A stretch of 20,826 nucleotides of DNA, taken from Promethearchaeota archaeon. GTDB taxonomy: Archaea; Asgardarchaeota; Lokiarchaeia; Sigynarchaeales; SOKP01. Location: positions 1 through 20,826 of the forward strand of contig JAGXOB010000029.1 of the NCBI GenBank assembly GCA_019894735.1, read 5' to 3'. Under the pieces are notes generated by a model that was given only the letters and a program-made list of their open reading frames with translations, was not told where the DNA came from and did not search any database. Shown here piece after piece: positions 7,878 through 15,329 of this stretch. Position numbers and translations under genes: made by a program. The first letter of the stretch is position 1. Each line of letters begins with the position of its first letter.

Positions 7878-8909
7878 ATGGTAAATAAAAAAAATACCAT
7901 TTTAAGAAAACTAGGCGTAAGTTATCTTAAAAGAGTATTTAGAGTAATTAATGGTCCGGTTTTTGTTAGCGCATTCTTTACTCGTGATTGCAATTTTAAT
8001 TGTAATTATTGTGCTACTTCAAAAGGTCCGAAAAAACCAAATATTTCCGTAAAACAATGGAAAAACATAGTAACTCAGATTTATAATCAAGGATGTCAGT
8101 TTATTACAATTTATGGGGGTGAACCAACGCTAAGATCAGATTTAAGCGAATTACTAAAACATTGCGTAGATTTGAATATGTATACTCATGTAGTAACAAA
8201 TGGATCCCTATTAACTGAAAATTTACTTGAAGAATTTGCATCCTTTGGGTATTTGGTTTTAGGTATAAGTATTGATGGTCTCTCAGAAACTAGTTTTAGT
8301 CCAAAAAAATATAATCCAGAATTGATGAAATTACTTCAAAGTATAAAGAAACGTTATCCTGACAACATTGACTATAGTATCCATGTATTAACGACTAATA
8401 AAAATATAACTGAACTTATTCCATTAATTAAAACTATAAAAAATAACTTAAATTGTCGTTTTTCAATAGATCCCGTACACTCCTCTTTAAGTGCTGACGA
8501 ACAATATCAATATAGAAGTTTTTGTCCTGATTTATTACTAAATAAGGTTATGATAAGACGATTAAGAAATACCGTTATAAATTTAAAAAAACTAGGTATT
8601 GAAGTCTGGTCTCCAAATACATACTATTATTATATGAATAAATGGTACCAGAAGAAATATTCGTGGGATTGTGATGCTGGTGATTTATATTATGCCATTG
8701 ATAATGATGGAACTGTAATGCTTTGTGAAGATGTTAATACTGATATTCAATTTGATGAATTTATGAAATTACCTCGCAAAAAAAGAATAAAAACGATTAA
8801 CGAATTTAAGTTCGAATATTGTAATTGTTTTAAACCATGTTATTGGAACCCTACATATTTTGTTAAGCATCCAATTAGAAATTTTCTATACAAATATAAA
8901 TTTATATAA
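7878..8909 (+). CDS. Radical SAM protein with C-terminal twitch/SPASM-like cysteines
   Basis: A compact 343-residue radical SAM enzyme. The cluster motif C38-NFN-C42-NY-C45 lies close to the N-terminus after a basic leader, followed by YGGEPTLR (79-86, SAM-binding GGEP) and ISIDG (130-134). The C-terminal region carries C265, C283 (in a GTVMLC context, as in twitch/SPASM domains), then C315, C317 and C321, enough for one auxiliary [4Fe-4S] cluster. It has no B12-binding domain and none of the N-terminal extension of the tandem pair at the left edge. The general organisation recalls lipid- and cofactor-modifying radical SAM proteins as well as peptide maturases; I cannot assign a substrate. 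ATG at 7878 is the natural start. The alpha/beta hydrolase gene follows after 16 bases on the same strand, so the two are probably co-transcribed. Confidence 0.88.
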   Translation: MVNKKNTILRKLGVSYLKRVFRVINGPVFVSAFFTRDCNFNCNYCATSKGPKKPNISVKQWKNIVTQIYNQGCQFITIYGGEPTLRSDLSELLKHCVDLNMYTHVVTNGSLLTENLLEEFASFGYLVLGISIDGLSETSFSPKKYNPELMKLLQSIKKRYPDNIDYSIHVLTTNKNITELIPLIKTIKNNLNCRFSIDPVHSSLSADEQYQYRSFCPDLLLNKVMIRRLRNTVINLKKLGIEVWSPNTYYYYMNKWYQKKYSWDCDAGDLYYAIDNDGTVMLCEDVNTDIQFDEFMKLPRKKRIKTINEFKFEYCNCFKPCYWNPTYFVKHPIRNFLYKYKFI

Positions 8910-8925
8910 CAACTTTTGGTTAAAC

Positions 8926-9699
8926 TTGCCTTACATTAACATAAATCAATTAAAATTTTTCTATTTAGAGAATAAAATAAGAGGTACTCCCTTATTATTT
9001 ATTCACGGGTGGTTAGGAGACTCGTTTGAATGGATTCATCAGATGTGTTATTTTAATTCAAGAAGGCACATAATTTTAATAGATTTACCCGGTTTTGGAA
9101 AATCAGATAAACCTATTACAGAATATTCGATAAATTATTTTACCAGAGTAATAGTTGATTTTCTTAATTTACGTGGATATAATGAAACAATTCTTATAGG
9201 ACACTCTTTAGGAGGTTTAATTGCACAAAATATAACGATTCAAAACCCAAAACTAGTGAAAAAACTAATCTTAATTAGTACATCCGCGATTTCCCAACCG
9301 ATTAATAAAAAATTTTTACTATTTTGGATCAACTTAATTTTCAAATTAACATATAGGAATTTCTTAAAAAACACAATTAAGCGAATTAATTCAACGGAAA
9401 ACGAAAATAGGGAGTTCAAAAGACTATTTAAAAATGCCTTGAAAATACCTAAGTCAGTGGTACTGAGTACTTTTAACAATATGACATCAAAGTTCAAGTT
9501 AAACGAAAATATTTCTAGTATTTTTCAACCTACACTTGTTATTTATGGAACTGAAGATAAAATCATCTCTAAATCAGAGATTATGACTTTGGGTAATCTT
9601 ATTTCTAATTCCGAAATACACTTAATTGAAAATAGCCCTCATAGAGTAATGGTCAAAAAATACGAAAGAGTTAACAAATTGATTGACAATTTCATTTAG
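8926..9699 (+). CDS. Alpha/beta-hydrolase fold protein
   Basis: A 257-residue serine hydrolase of the alpha/beta fold. The oxyanion strand ends LLFIHGWLGDS (23-33). The nucleophile elbow is G92-H-S94-L-G-G, the acid is probably D211 (YGTED), and the base H239 (NSPHR). All catalytic residues are present. Typical reactions are hydrolysis of esters, thioesters or C-C bonds; the substrate is unknown. The frame is open further upstream into the preceding gene (to a TTG at 8860), but TTG at 8926 gives a normal short N-terminus and clears the upstream stop by 16 bases, so I prefer it. Paired with the radical SAM gene upstream. It ends with an 8-base convergent overlap with the acyltransferase gene on the other strand. 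Confidence 0.85.
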   Translation: MPYININQLKFFYLENKIRGTPLLFIHGWLGDSFEWIHQMCYFNSRRHIILIDLPGFGKSDKPITEYSINYFTRVIVDFLNLRGYNETILIGHSLGGLIAQNITIQNPKLVKKLILISTSAISQPINKKFLLFWINLIFKLTYRNFLKNTIKRINSTENENREFKRLFKNALKIPKSVVLSTFNNMTSKFKLNENISSIFQPTLVIYGTEDKIISKSEIMTLGNLISNSEIHLIENSPHRVMVKKYERVNKLIDNFI

Positions 9700-10822
9700 A
9701 ACTAACTCTATAATTTTTATCTACTTCTTCTTTTTCAGAATCAGTTAATTTTCGTACAACTTTAGCAGGCGAGCCAAAAGCAATAGAAAATGGAGGGATA
9801 TCGTCCGAGACTAACGAGTTTGCTCCAATGATCGATCCTTCACCAATTGTAACTCCGGGTAATATAACTGAATATGCTCCTATTCTTGCGTTCTTACATA
9901 CTTTAATTGGTCCAAAACTAAAACTACCATGTTTTATATTCATTGCATTATGAGTGATGAATTTAACACCAATACCACATCCACTACCGTCTTCAAATTC
10001 AATCAATTCAGGCAATAAAGGATCAGGTGCTGCTTTTTGAGAAATTGAGCAATTGTTCCCTATCTTCATTCCTGTAAATCGAAACAGTTTATTTTTAGCT
10101 CTTGGCCATCCTATTAAATAGGTAATAATTAAAGAGATTAGATGATTAAAAGCCCCTCTTACAAACCAAGATACGGAAAACCCTTCAGTTTGAAGGTATT
10201 TTGCGATAATCAACATTGGTACTGGAGTGAAAACGAATTCATCTGTTTTTATATTTATATGAGTAATTTTGCCCTTAATTTCAATTTCGAATTCAGGTCT
10301 GTTATGTTTCCAAATTTTTCTAGCTTTAGTTAAATCCTTAAAAAAAATTAGGAAATCTGTATTGATCAAAACCAGAAATAGACTCAGAGCAAAAATCATA
10401 GGTAATAAGAGCAAAAGTAACATTAATCTTACATTGAGAGTAAAATCTTGATTAAACAAAACACTCGCATAAGTGTAATGAACAGCGATGAATGTTACTA
10501 GAACAAATCCAAGTAAACTAAAGACATATATAATTGAACCAGTCATATGCCTGACTTTCGCCAAATTATATCCTAAAACATACAAAACAAGTAAAATTGT
10601 ATAGCTAATGAAAATTCCGCCATAAATAAAAAGATTATAATTATAAAAGATTGCTAATAACCACGGTCTTAAATATTCATATAATAAATCGATCCAAGGA
10701 ATAGGCACAAAAATATGACTTACTATTAAGAGTATAATTAGTACTGCGCTTAAAATTAAGAAAAGAAACGAAATTACGAATCCTTTCGTCCAAAATTTCA
10801 TTTTACCCGAAACCTTTGACAT
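9692..10822 (-). CDS. Membrane-anchored hexapeptide-repeat (LbH) acyltransferase
   Basis: A 376-residue fusion of a hydrophobic N-terminal half and a left-handed beta-helix acyltransferase domain. Hydrophobic segments lie at about 14-37, 54-84, 94-115 and 131-155. The beta-helix runs from about 252 to 352, with repeats such as IGNNCS, VCKNARIGAYS, VTIGEGSIIGANS and the closing FGSPAKVVRKL typical of the maltose/galactoside and serine acetyltransferase families. H291 (THNAM) is the likely catalytic His. Such enzymes transfer acetyl or similar groups from CoA or ACP to sugars. Membrane anchoring suggests a lipid-linked sugar or surface glycan acceptor. ATG at 10822 is a clear start. It shares 8 bases with the 3' end of the hydrolase gene and is divergent from the glycosyltransferase at 10932. 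Confidence 0.87.
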   Translation of the reverse strand: MSKVSGKMKFWTKGFVISFLFLILSAVLIILLIVSHIFVPIPWIDLLYEYLRPWLLAIFYNYNLFIYGGIFISYTILLVLYVLGYNLAKVRHMTGSIIYVFSLLGFVLVTFIAVHYTYASVLFNQDFTLNVRLMLLLLLLPMIFALSLFLVLINTDFLIFFKDLTKARKIWKHNRPEFEIEIKGKITHINIKTDEFVFTPVPMLIIAKYLQTEGFSVSWFVRGAFNHLISLIITYLIGWPRAKNKLFRFTGMKIGNNCSISQKAAPDPLLPELIEFEDGSGCGIGVKFITHNAMNIKHGSFSFGPIKVCKNARIGAYSVILPGVTIGEGSIIGANSLVSDDIPPFSIAFGSPAKVVRKLTDSEKEEVDKNYRVSSK

Positions 10823-10899
10823 TGTCTTAATTTTGTACCAATTAATTATTTAATCAATCTATAATTTATATTGAATAATAACACATCATCTTCTAAAAA

Positions 10900-10907
10900 T
10901 ATATAAA
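10900..10907 (+). promoter_or_regulatory. TATA box for a probably leaderless transcript
   Basis: TATATAAA lies 25-32 bases before the ATG at 10932, in the 109-base gap between divergent genes. In archaea transcription starts about 25-30 bases after the TATA box centre, so initiation would fall at or next to the ATG. The absence of a ribosome-binding site before this ATG agrees. The same TATATAAA..ATTTTC core occurs at 14446. Confidence 0.5.
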
Positions 10908-10931
10908 TTTTCGTTTATCCTTAGCAAAGAA

Positions 10932-11705
10932 ATGAATTATAGTCCAAATATAACTGTTATTGTCCCCACTTATAACGAGGAAAAATGTATAAAAGACACG
11001 TTAATAGCAATTAAACAGCAAAATTGTGATCTTACTTATGAAGTTGTTGTGGTTGACGGACAGAGCACTGATAACACCGTTTCTATAGCTAAAAATTTTG
11101 CGAAAGTGTATGTTTCACCAAAAAAAGGTAAAGCTTCTCAATTGAACTATGGAAGCTCTAAAACTTCTGGCGAACTACTTATTTTTTTAGATGCAGATAC
11201 AATAATACCTCCAGACTTCTTTAAAATAATTTACCAGATCTTTAAAGATCGAAAAAACTTATATGCTTGCAGTGCGCGAGTTAATTATTATAATGGAAAG
11301 GCTATTTTATTTAAGCTAGCCTCGCATCAATTTATAATCACCCAATATGCCATTCTTAACTTCAATATGCATTTATATTATCTTTTAAAATCACTATTAG
11401 GATATCCTGAACTTGCAGGATGTAATATGATCGTAAGAAGAGAAGTATTTTTAAAAACTGGAGGATTTAAAACACCTCCAAACTCATTAGGAATCGATAA
11501 GGTTTTCTCTGACTCTTTGATCTATCTAACGAAAAAAATAAAAAAAGGTAAAGTTAGAACTCTAAATTTTGTATCAGTTTTAACGAGTGCAAGGAATTTA
11601 ACTATTAAGCGAAGTTACAAACGATTTAACCAATATCTTTTGAAAAAAGATATTTATTATGAACTAGCAAAAAAAGATGAATTGGATTTAAAGGGGAAAC
11701 AATGA
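10932..11705 (+). CDS. Family 2 glycosyltransferase (soluble)
   Basis: A 257-residue GT-A glycosyltransferase. It starts at once with the core strand ITVIVPTYNEE (7-17), then VVVVDGQSTDNT (38-49), the metal-binding DAD (87-89) and a conserved LAGCNMIVRREVF segment (161-173) that begins the acceptor side. The C-terminal LTSARNLTIKRSYKRF (217-232) is characteristic of a subgroup of small GT2 enzymes. There is no credible transmembrane segment, so it should be cytoplasmic or peripheral. It probably acts on a different bond from the membrane-anchored GT2 at 6846. The stop codon overlaps the next gene's start (ATGA at 11702-11705), so it forms a coupled two-gene unit with a B12-type radical SAM protein. 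Confidence 0.9.
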   Translation: MNYSPNITVIVPTYNEEKCIKDTLIAIKQQNCDLTYEVVVVDGQSTDNTVSIAKNFAKVYVSPKKGKASQLNYGSSKTSGELLIFLDADTIIPPDFFKIIYQIFKDRKNLYACSARVNYYNGKAILFKLASHQFIITQYAILNFNMHLYYLLKSLLGYPELAGCNMIVRREVFLKTGGFKTPPNSLGIDKVFSDSLIYLTKKIKKGKVRTLNFVSVLTSARNLTIKRSYKRFNQYLLKKDIYYELAKKDELDLKGKQ

Positions 11706-13150
11706 ACTCGATTTTGATTTATCCACAACTCGAATTTGGAAAGGTTCAAGTCCCAACTCCACCCTATTCTATATTGTTTATTGCTGATTACCTACTTAAA
11801 AGAAATGTAGACGTGAAAATCTTCGATTTACGATTTGATAAACTATCTCAAGTATTTGATGCCATTTCCAATACCGACCCTGAATTTATTGGCATTTCAG
11901 TTATGACGGGACCACAAATTCAATATGCTCTGAAAATCTGTGAATCAATCAAGAAAGAGTTTAAAAATATAAAAATCGTTTGGGGTGGAGTTCACGCAAC
12001 TATTCTTCCTACGCAAACTCTTCAAAATAAATTCGTTGATTTTGTTGTTCGAGGAGAAGGAGAAAAAGTTTATTACGAACTCGTAAGTGGTAAAAATGTA
12101 AGTCAAATTAAAAGTCTCTCGTTTAAGAAGGGTAATAAAATATTCCATAATCCTAATGCTAATATATTAACTAATTCTGAAATAAATGAGTTAAAAATAC
12201 CTTGGAATTTAATAAATCATAAGCACTATATAAGAAATGGGAATTTAAACCTTATAACAAGTCGAGGATGTCCTTTCAAATGTGCTTTTTGCTATAATAC
12301 TTTGTTTAATAGCGTGTGGAGAGGATGGACAGCTGAGAAATGCATTCAAGAGCTGGATAAATGCTTAGATTTAGGCGCTAAGAAAATAACTTTCTATGAC
12401 GATTATTTTTTCGCTAATTCAAAACGAATTAAAGATCTTTTTGTTTTTTTTAAGGAACAAGATATTAGATGGAAAGCAGAATTACGCGTTAATCGCCTCG
12501 ATTATTCATTAGCTAAAGAAGCAAAAAATCATGGTTGCATTCAAATGTATTTTGGAGCAGAATCAGGCTCTCAACGAGTGTTAAATATTCTAAATAAAAA
12601 CATTTCTATTAAAGAGATAATCCAAAGTGCTAAAATTACAAAGGATGTAGGCTTGAGTGCTGACTATAGTTGGATGATTGGAATACCTAGTGAAACTAAA
12701 ACAGATATAAAAAAAACTATAACTTTAATTAAAATAATAAAAAAGATCAATCCTGAAAGCGAATTCTCTATAAAAATACTTTTTCCTTATCCAAAAACCG
12801 AGATTCACGATCTTGCCAAACAATATGGTTTTAAACCACCATCTAATCTTCTTGATTGGGCAGAAATTCGGAGAGACCAAGCCTCAAATTACTTAAAAAA
12901 TAAAAGTCAACTAGAAATGATTTCAATTACGAGCGCAATCATAGGTAGGAAAGTTTTTGAACAAGAAACCATACCTATTTTTAAATTGATTAGATTTTTG
13001 GCAGATTTTAGGTGGAATCATGAATTTTTTAGCTTTGGATTTGAAAATTTTTACTTTAAAATTTTTAGAAATTTAATTGATAATGTAATGAGTAGAAGAA
13101 ATTCTGTTGAATACGATCCATTTACACATGAATTTGTATCGGTAAAATAA
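11702..13150 (+). CDS. B12-binding-type radical SAM protein
   Basis: A 482-residue protein with the two-domain layout of cobalamin-dependent radical SAM enzymes. N-terminal cobalamin-binding-type domain (about 1-140): ILIYP, PPYSILFIADYL (20-31), DPEFIGISVMTG (59-70), VWGGVHAT (93-100, canonical GGxH) and RGEGE (117-121). The radical SAM domain has SRGC190-PFK-C194-AF-C197, a FYDDYF motif and MYFGAESGSQ, all typical of the family. A tail of about 110 residues follows. The DxHxxG motif of base-on/His-on B12 proteins is absent, as is usual for this class. Known relatives methylate, cyclise or ring-contract; no specific reaction can be read here. Translation is coupled to the preceding glycosyltransferase by a 4-base overlap, the best positional evidence in the window that one of these enzymes acts on a glycosylated product. 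Confidence 0.92.
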   Translation: MNSILIYPQLEFGKVQVPTPPYSILFIADYLLKRNVDVKIFDLRFDKLSQVFDAISNTDPEFIGISVMTGPQIQYALKICESIKKEFKNIKIVWGGVHATILPTQTLQNKFVDFVVRGEGEKVYYELVSGKNVSQIKSLSFKKGNKIFHNPNANILTNSEINELKIPWNLINHKHYIRNGNLNLITSRGCPFKCAFCYNTLFNSVWRGWTAEKCIQELDKCLDLGAKKITFYDDYFFANSKRIKDLFVFFKEQDIRWKAELRVNRLDYSLAKEAKNHGCIQMYFGAESGSQRVLNILNKNISIKEIIQSAKITKDVGLSADYSWMIGIPSETKTDIKKTITLIKIIKKINPESEFSIKILFPYPKTEIHDLAKQYGFKPPSNLLDWAEIRRDQASNYLKNKSQLEMISITSAIIGRKVFEQETIPIFKLIRFLADFRWNHEFFSFGFENFYFKIFRNLIDNVMSRRNSVEYDPFTHEFVSVK

Positions 13151-13159
13151 AATTAGAAA

Positions 13160-13177
13160 TTTTGATTTTATTTTTTT
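13160..13177 (+). terminator. T-tract terminator after 13150
   Basis: Just after the stop codon the plus strand carries a T-rich stretch ending in seven consecutive T residues (13171-13177) without a stem-loop. Archaeal RNA polymerase terminates at such U-tracts. In this A+T-rich region chance tracts are common, so confidence is limited. Confidence 0.35.
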
Positions 13178-13247
13178 AATATAAAAAAGATTTTATATGT
13201 GTTTTATCTCTTTTTTCATAACGATTATATTTTAAACTGAAAAAATT

Positions 13248-13733
13248 ATGGCGGATCTAGACTATACTAAAATGTTTAGCTGTCCCAGATGTGGGGCTGT
13301 TGGTAATGTTTATCTCGTGAAAGTCGCGGGGAAGCAAATTATCGTTAAACAAAGATGCCCTGTTCATGGCGGTAGAGCTTTCAAAGTACCTTTAAAGGAT
13401 AAAGACAAGTATATTAATCTCATCCAGGACACTGTTTTTCGGTGTTATAAATGTGGACAGGAAGCTGAACAAAGTTATATGAGAGTTTCAGCACCTTGGA
13501 CTTTAATTAAAACTTCTTGCCCAACTCACGGAGCGATAACCACTCAAAAAATTTGGAGCACCATCTACAACGAAATAGCTAATAAAGAAGCTACTACGCC
13601 AGAACCAGTCCAATCAGAACCTTCCCAAATCGAAACTATGCCAGTTGAAGAAAACAAGTTTTGTCCAAATTGCGGTGCTCCATTGACGGAAGCAGGAAGT
13701 TTTTGTGGCGAATGCGGTTCAAAATTAAACTAA
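13248..13733 (+). CDS. Three-site zinc-binding protein (two CxxC..CPxH units plus a zinc ribbon)
   Basis: A 161-residue protein built from metal sites. Unit 1: C12-x2-C15 and C37-P-V-H40. Unit 2: C66-x2-C69 and C91-P-T-H94. The two units are spaced alike (25 and 25 residues from the first to the third ligand), both end in CP-x-H-G and look like an internal duplication. After an acidic, Pro/Glu/Gln-rich linker (about 114-136) comes a zinc ribbon, C139-x2-C142 and C153-x2-C156. All twelve ligands are present, for three Zn2+. The role is unknown; such modules mostly mediate protein or nucleic-acid contacts. ATG at 13248 has the same upstream bases (ACTGA, A-run, TT) as the small zinc-ribbon gene at 5452. 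I know similar CPxHG repeat proteins only as uncharacterised archaeal families. Confidence 0.8.
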   Translation: MADLDYTKMFSCPRCGAVGNVYLVKVAGKQIIVKQRCPVHGGRAFKVPLKDKDKYINLIQDTVFRCYKCGQEAEQSYMRVSAPWTLIKTSCPTHGAITTQKIWSTIYNEIANKEATTPEPVQSEPSQIETMPVEENKFCPNCGAPLTEAGSFCGECGSKLN

Positions 13734-13735
13734 TT

Positions 13736-13770
13736 TATTTTATTAATATTTTTTAATTTCATTTCTTTTT
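13736..13770 (+). terminator. T-rich terminator region after 13733
   Basis: Repeated T-tracts (six T at 13749-13754, five at 13766-13770) directly follow the zinc-binding protein gene. They fit intrinsic archaeal termination; there is no stem-loop. Confidence 0.3.
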
Positions 13771-13843
13771 CAAAGCTTAATTGAACCTAAAATAATGAAA
13801 TTTAAAATAATTTACTCAAGCAAATAATTTTAGAATTAATAAT

Positions 13844-13860
13844 GTAAAAATAAAAAAAAA
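13844..13860 (-). terminator. T-tract terminator for the minus-strand gene ending at 13893
   Basis: On the minus strand a run of nine T residues (13852-13860) is followed by another T5 tract. It lies about 33 bases past the stop codon of the gene at 13893-14378, in the gap between convergent genes. Confidence 0.4.
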
Positions 13861-13892
13861 GATTTAAATTGAAAATATCTAAAAAAACTATT

Positions 13893-14378
13893 TTAGATTC
13901 TAGAATCACTTGTAGGAGGATCTGTATCTACTTTATTCGAGTTGAAAATGTCCGACATGACACCGAAAAAAGCTGCTTGTCTTTGCCTAAAGTGATCCTT
14001 TTCTTCATTCTTATTTTGTTGTAATATTAAAGGCCACTTCTTTAATTTTGGATTCCCATTTCCGTCAACTTTTAGAGTACCACTTTTCTCTCTTACTTTT
14101 ATGTATGCTAAAAGGACTCCTTCTTTTTTTAAGTCTATCCTATCTACATCGTGCCACCTTACCCACTTACTTTTTCCAGATGAATACATTGAACCTCTCA
14201 TTGCGGTTATTTGTATCCTCCAAGCAAACCCGTTGTTACTTGCAATAATAAAACCATTTTCTTTGTTGAGTCTGCATTTTGAGGCAATTATAGGATCGCC
14301 TACTGAGTCTTGACTCAGCATTTTTTCAAACTTTTCAACTCGATCAGAAGAAACCTCCCAACCATCTAGTATTGGCAT
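13893..14378 (-). CDS. Hypothetical protein, possibly PH-like fold
   Basis: I do not recognise this 161-residue protein. It has no signal peptide or membrane helix. The centre (about 40-120) alternates short beta strands: GFIIASNNGFAWRIQ, then KWVRWHDVDRIDLK, GVLLAYIKVRE and WPLILQQ. An amphipathic helix follows (about 125-146), then a disordered acidic tail. Seven strands and a closing C-terminal helix, with a 'W..HDV..I' turn, is what a PH/GRAM-like domain looks like, so this is a guess at fold, not function. If correct it could bind a lipid head group or a protein. The start is firm: GGGTGATA stands a few bases before ATG 14378, the best ribosome-binding site in the window. It is divergent from the deacetylase gene and convergent with the zinc-binding protein gene. 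Confidence 0.7.
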   Translation of the reverse strand: MPILDGWEVSSDRVEKFEKMLSQDSVGDPIIASKCRLNKENGFIIASNNGFAWRIQITAMRGSMYSSGKSKWVRWHDVDRIDLKKEGVLLAYIKVREKSGTLKVDGNGNPKLKKWPLILQQNKNEEKDHFRQRQAAFFGVMSDIFNSNKVDTDPPTSDSRI

Positions 14379-14380
14379 TC

Positions 14381-14388
14381 TATCACCC
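14381..14388 (-). promoter_or_regulatory. Strong ribosome-binding site GGGTGATA for the gene starting at 14378
   Basis: Read on the minus strand, GGGTGATA is followed by GA and then ATG. The GGTGAT core is a near-complete match to the complement of the archaeal 16S rRNA 3' end. Confidence 0.65.
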
Positions 14389-14445
14389 TTTGATTTTTAT
14401 TTTTAAATTTGATAATTGGTAATATTCTTTATAACAACTGAAAAC

Positions 14446-14455
14446 TATATAAAAA
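14446..14455. promoter_or_regulatory. TATA-like element between divergent genes
   Basis: TATATAAAAA stands in the 177-base gap between the genes starting at 14378 (-) and 14556 (+). On the minus strand the same bases give TTTTTATATA about 70 bases before the ATG, leaving a roughly 40-base leader that would include the ribosome-binding site. On the plus strand it would leave a leader near 80 bases. A second candidate, TATTTAAATA at 14473-14482, is closer to the plus-strand gene. Confidence 0.35.
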
Positions 14456-14555
14456 TTTTCTTTTTTGAATCGTATTTAAATAGATTTATCAAGTTTAGTT
14501 CGCTATAATTTTTACAATTTAATATTTATTCTATCTTAAATTTTATGCCTATCTA

Positions 14556-15329
14556 ATGAGAATCGTATTAACCTTTGATGTTGAAAGAGACATACCGGGA
14601 GTTTTCAATTCTTATTTTGGAGTAAAGATTGGTTTATTGAAGATATTAAATATTTTAGATGAATTCAACATCAGAAGTACTTTTTTTTGTACTGGAGATA
14701 TAATTGAACATCTACCTGATTATGTAAAAAAAATCGAGCGTAAAGACCACGAAGTTGCTTGTCATAGTTTAAATCATCAACGCTTAAATCAATTAGAATA
14801 TAATGAATGTTATCAAATGATCTCTCAGAACAAGAAACTTCTAGAGAATCTCTGTCAACAATCAGAAATTATTGGGTTTAGAGCACCTTACTTAAAACCT
14901 CCTTTATTCCTATTTAAAATATTAGCAAATTTAGGATTTAAATATGATTCTTCAATAAGTTCCCCGAGAAATTTGAAAAACTACCAAATGAACGCTTACC
15001 AAATCTATGAATTTCCTCCTTTAAATTTTAACCTTTATTTTAGATTACCTGTAAATCTTCAATTTATTTTAAAAGGGCTCTTTAAAAAGAATTTAGCGGT
15101 ATTATACTTTCATCCGTGGGAAGCGATAGATATGAAAACTCTTATTCTCAACCAACCAAACCTATTTAATCGATGCAGAAATCTTCTCTTTAGACCCGAT
15201 CGTTGGGTTAATACCGGAGATAAGTTTTTAAACAGATTAAGAATTTTTATTGAGGAAGCTCTCTCTAAAAAAGTTGAATTTGTTACTTTTAAAGATTTAA
15301 TTGTAAATCAAGAGAAATCACTTACTTAA
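14556..15329 (+). CDS. Polysaccharide deacetylase (NodB homology domain, carbohydrate esterase 4-like)
   Basis: A 257-residue metal-dependent deacetylase that would remove N- or O-acetyl groups from a sugar. Motif 1 is LTFDVE (5-10), with Asp8 the likely catalytic base; the DVE form replaces the DDG of classical chitin deacetylases and is common in one branch of the family. Motif 2 is H70-S-L-N-H74, the two metal-binding His. Motif 3 is GFRAPYLKP (107-115) with Arg109. The closing motif is FHPWE (185-189) with His186. There is no signal peptide, so it should be cytoplasmic and act on a precursor such as a lipid-linked or nucleotide-linked GlcNAc-type sugar, as PIG-L-like steps do in other pathways; this is inference. 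The stop codon overlaps the stop of the next, convergent gene through a shared TTAA. Confidence 0.88.
   Translation: MRIVLTFDVERDIPGVFNSYFGVKIGLLKILNILDEFNIRSTFFCTGDIIEHLPDYVKKIERKDHEVACHSLNHQRLNQLEYNECYQMISQNKKLLENLCQQSEIIGFRAPYLKPPLFLFKILANLGFKYDSSISSPRNLKNYQMNAYQIYEFPPLNFNLYFRLPVNLQFILKGLFKKNLAVLYFHPWEAIDMKTLILNQPNLFNRCRNLLFRPDRWVNTGDKFLNRLRIFIEEALSKKVEFVTFKDLIVNQEKSLT

Noticed and set aside
14048..14313. Two overlapping plus-strand frames of about 70 codons
   Set aside because: They lie antisense to the gene at 13893-14378, which has the best ribosome-binding site in the window. Leu/Phe/Ser-rich content is typical of shadow frames.
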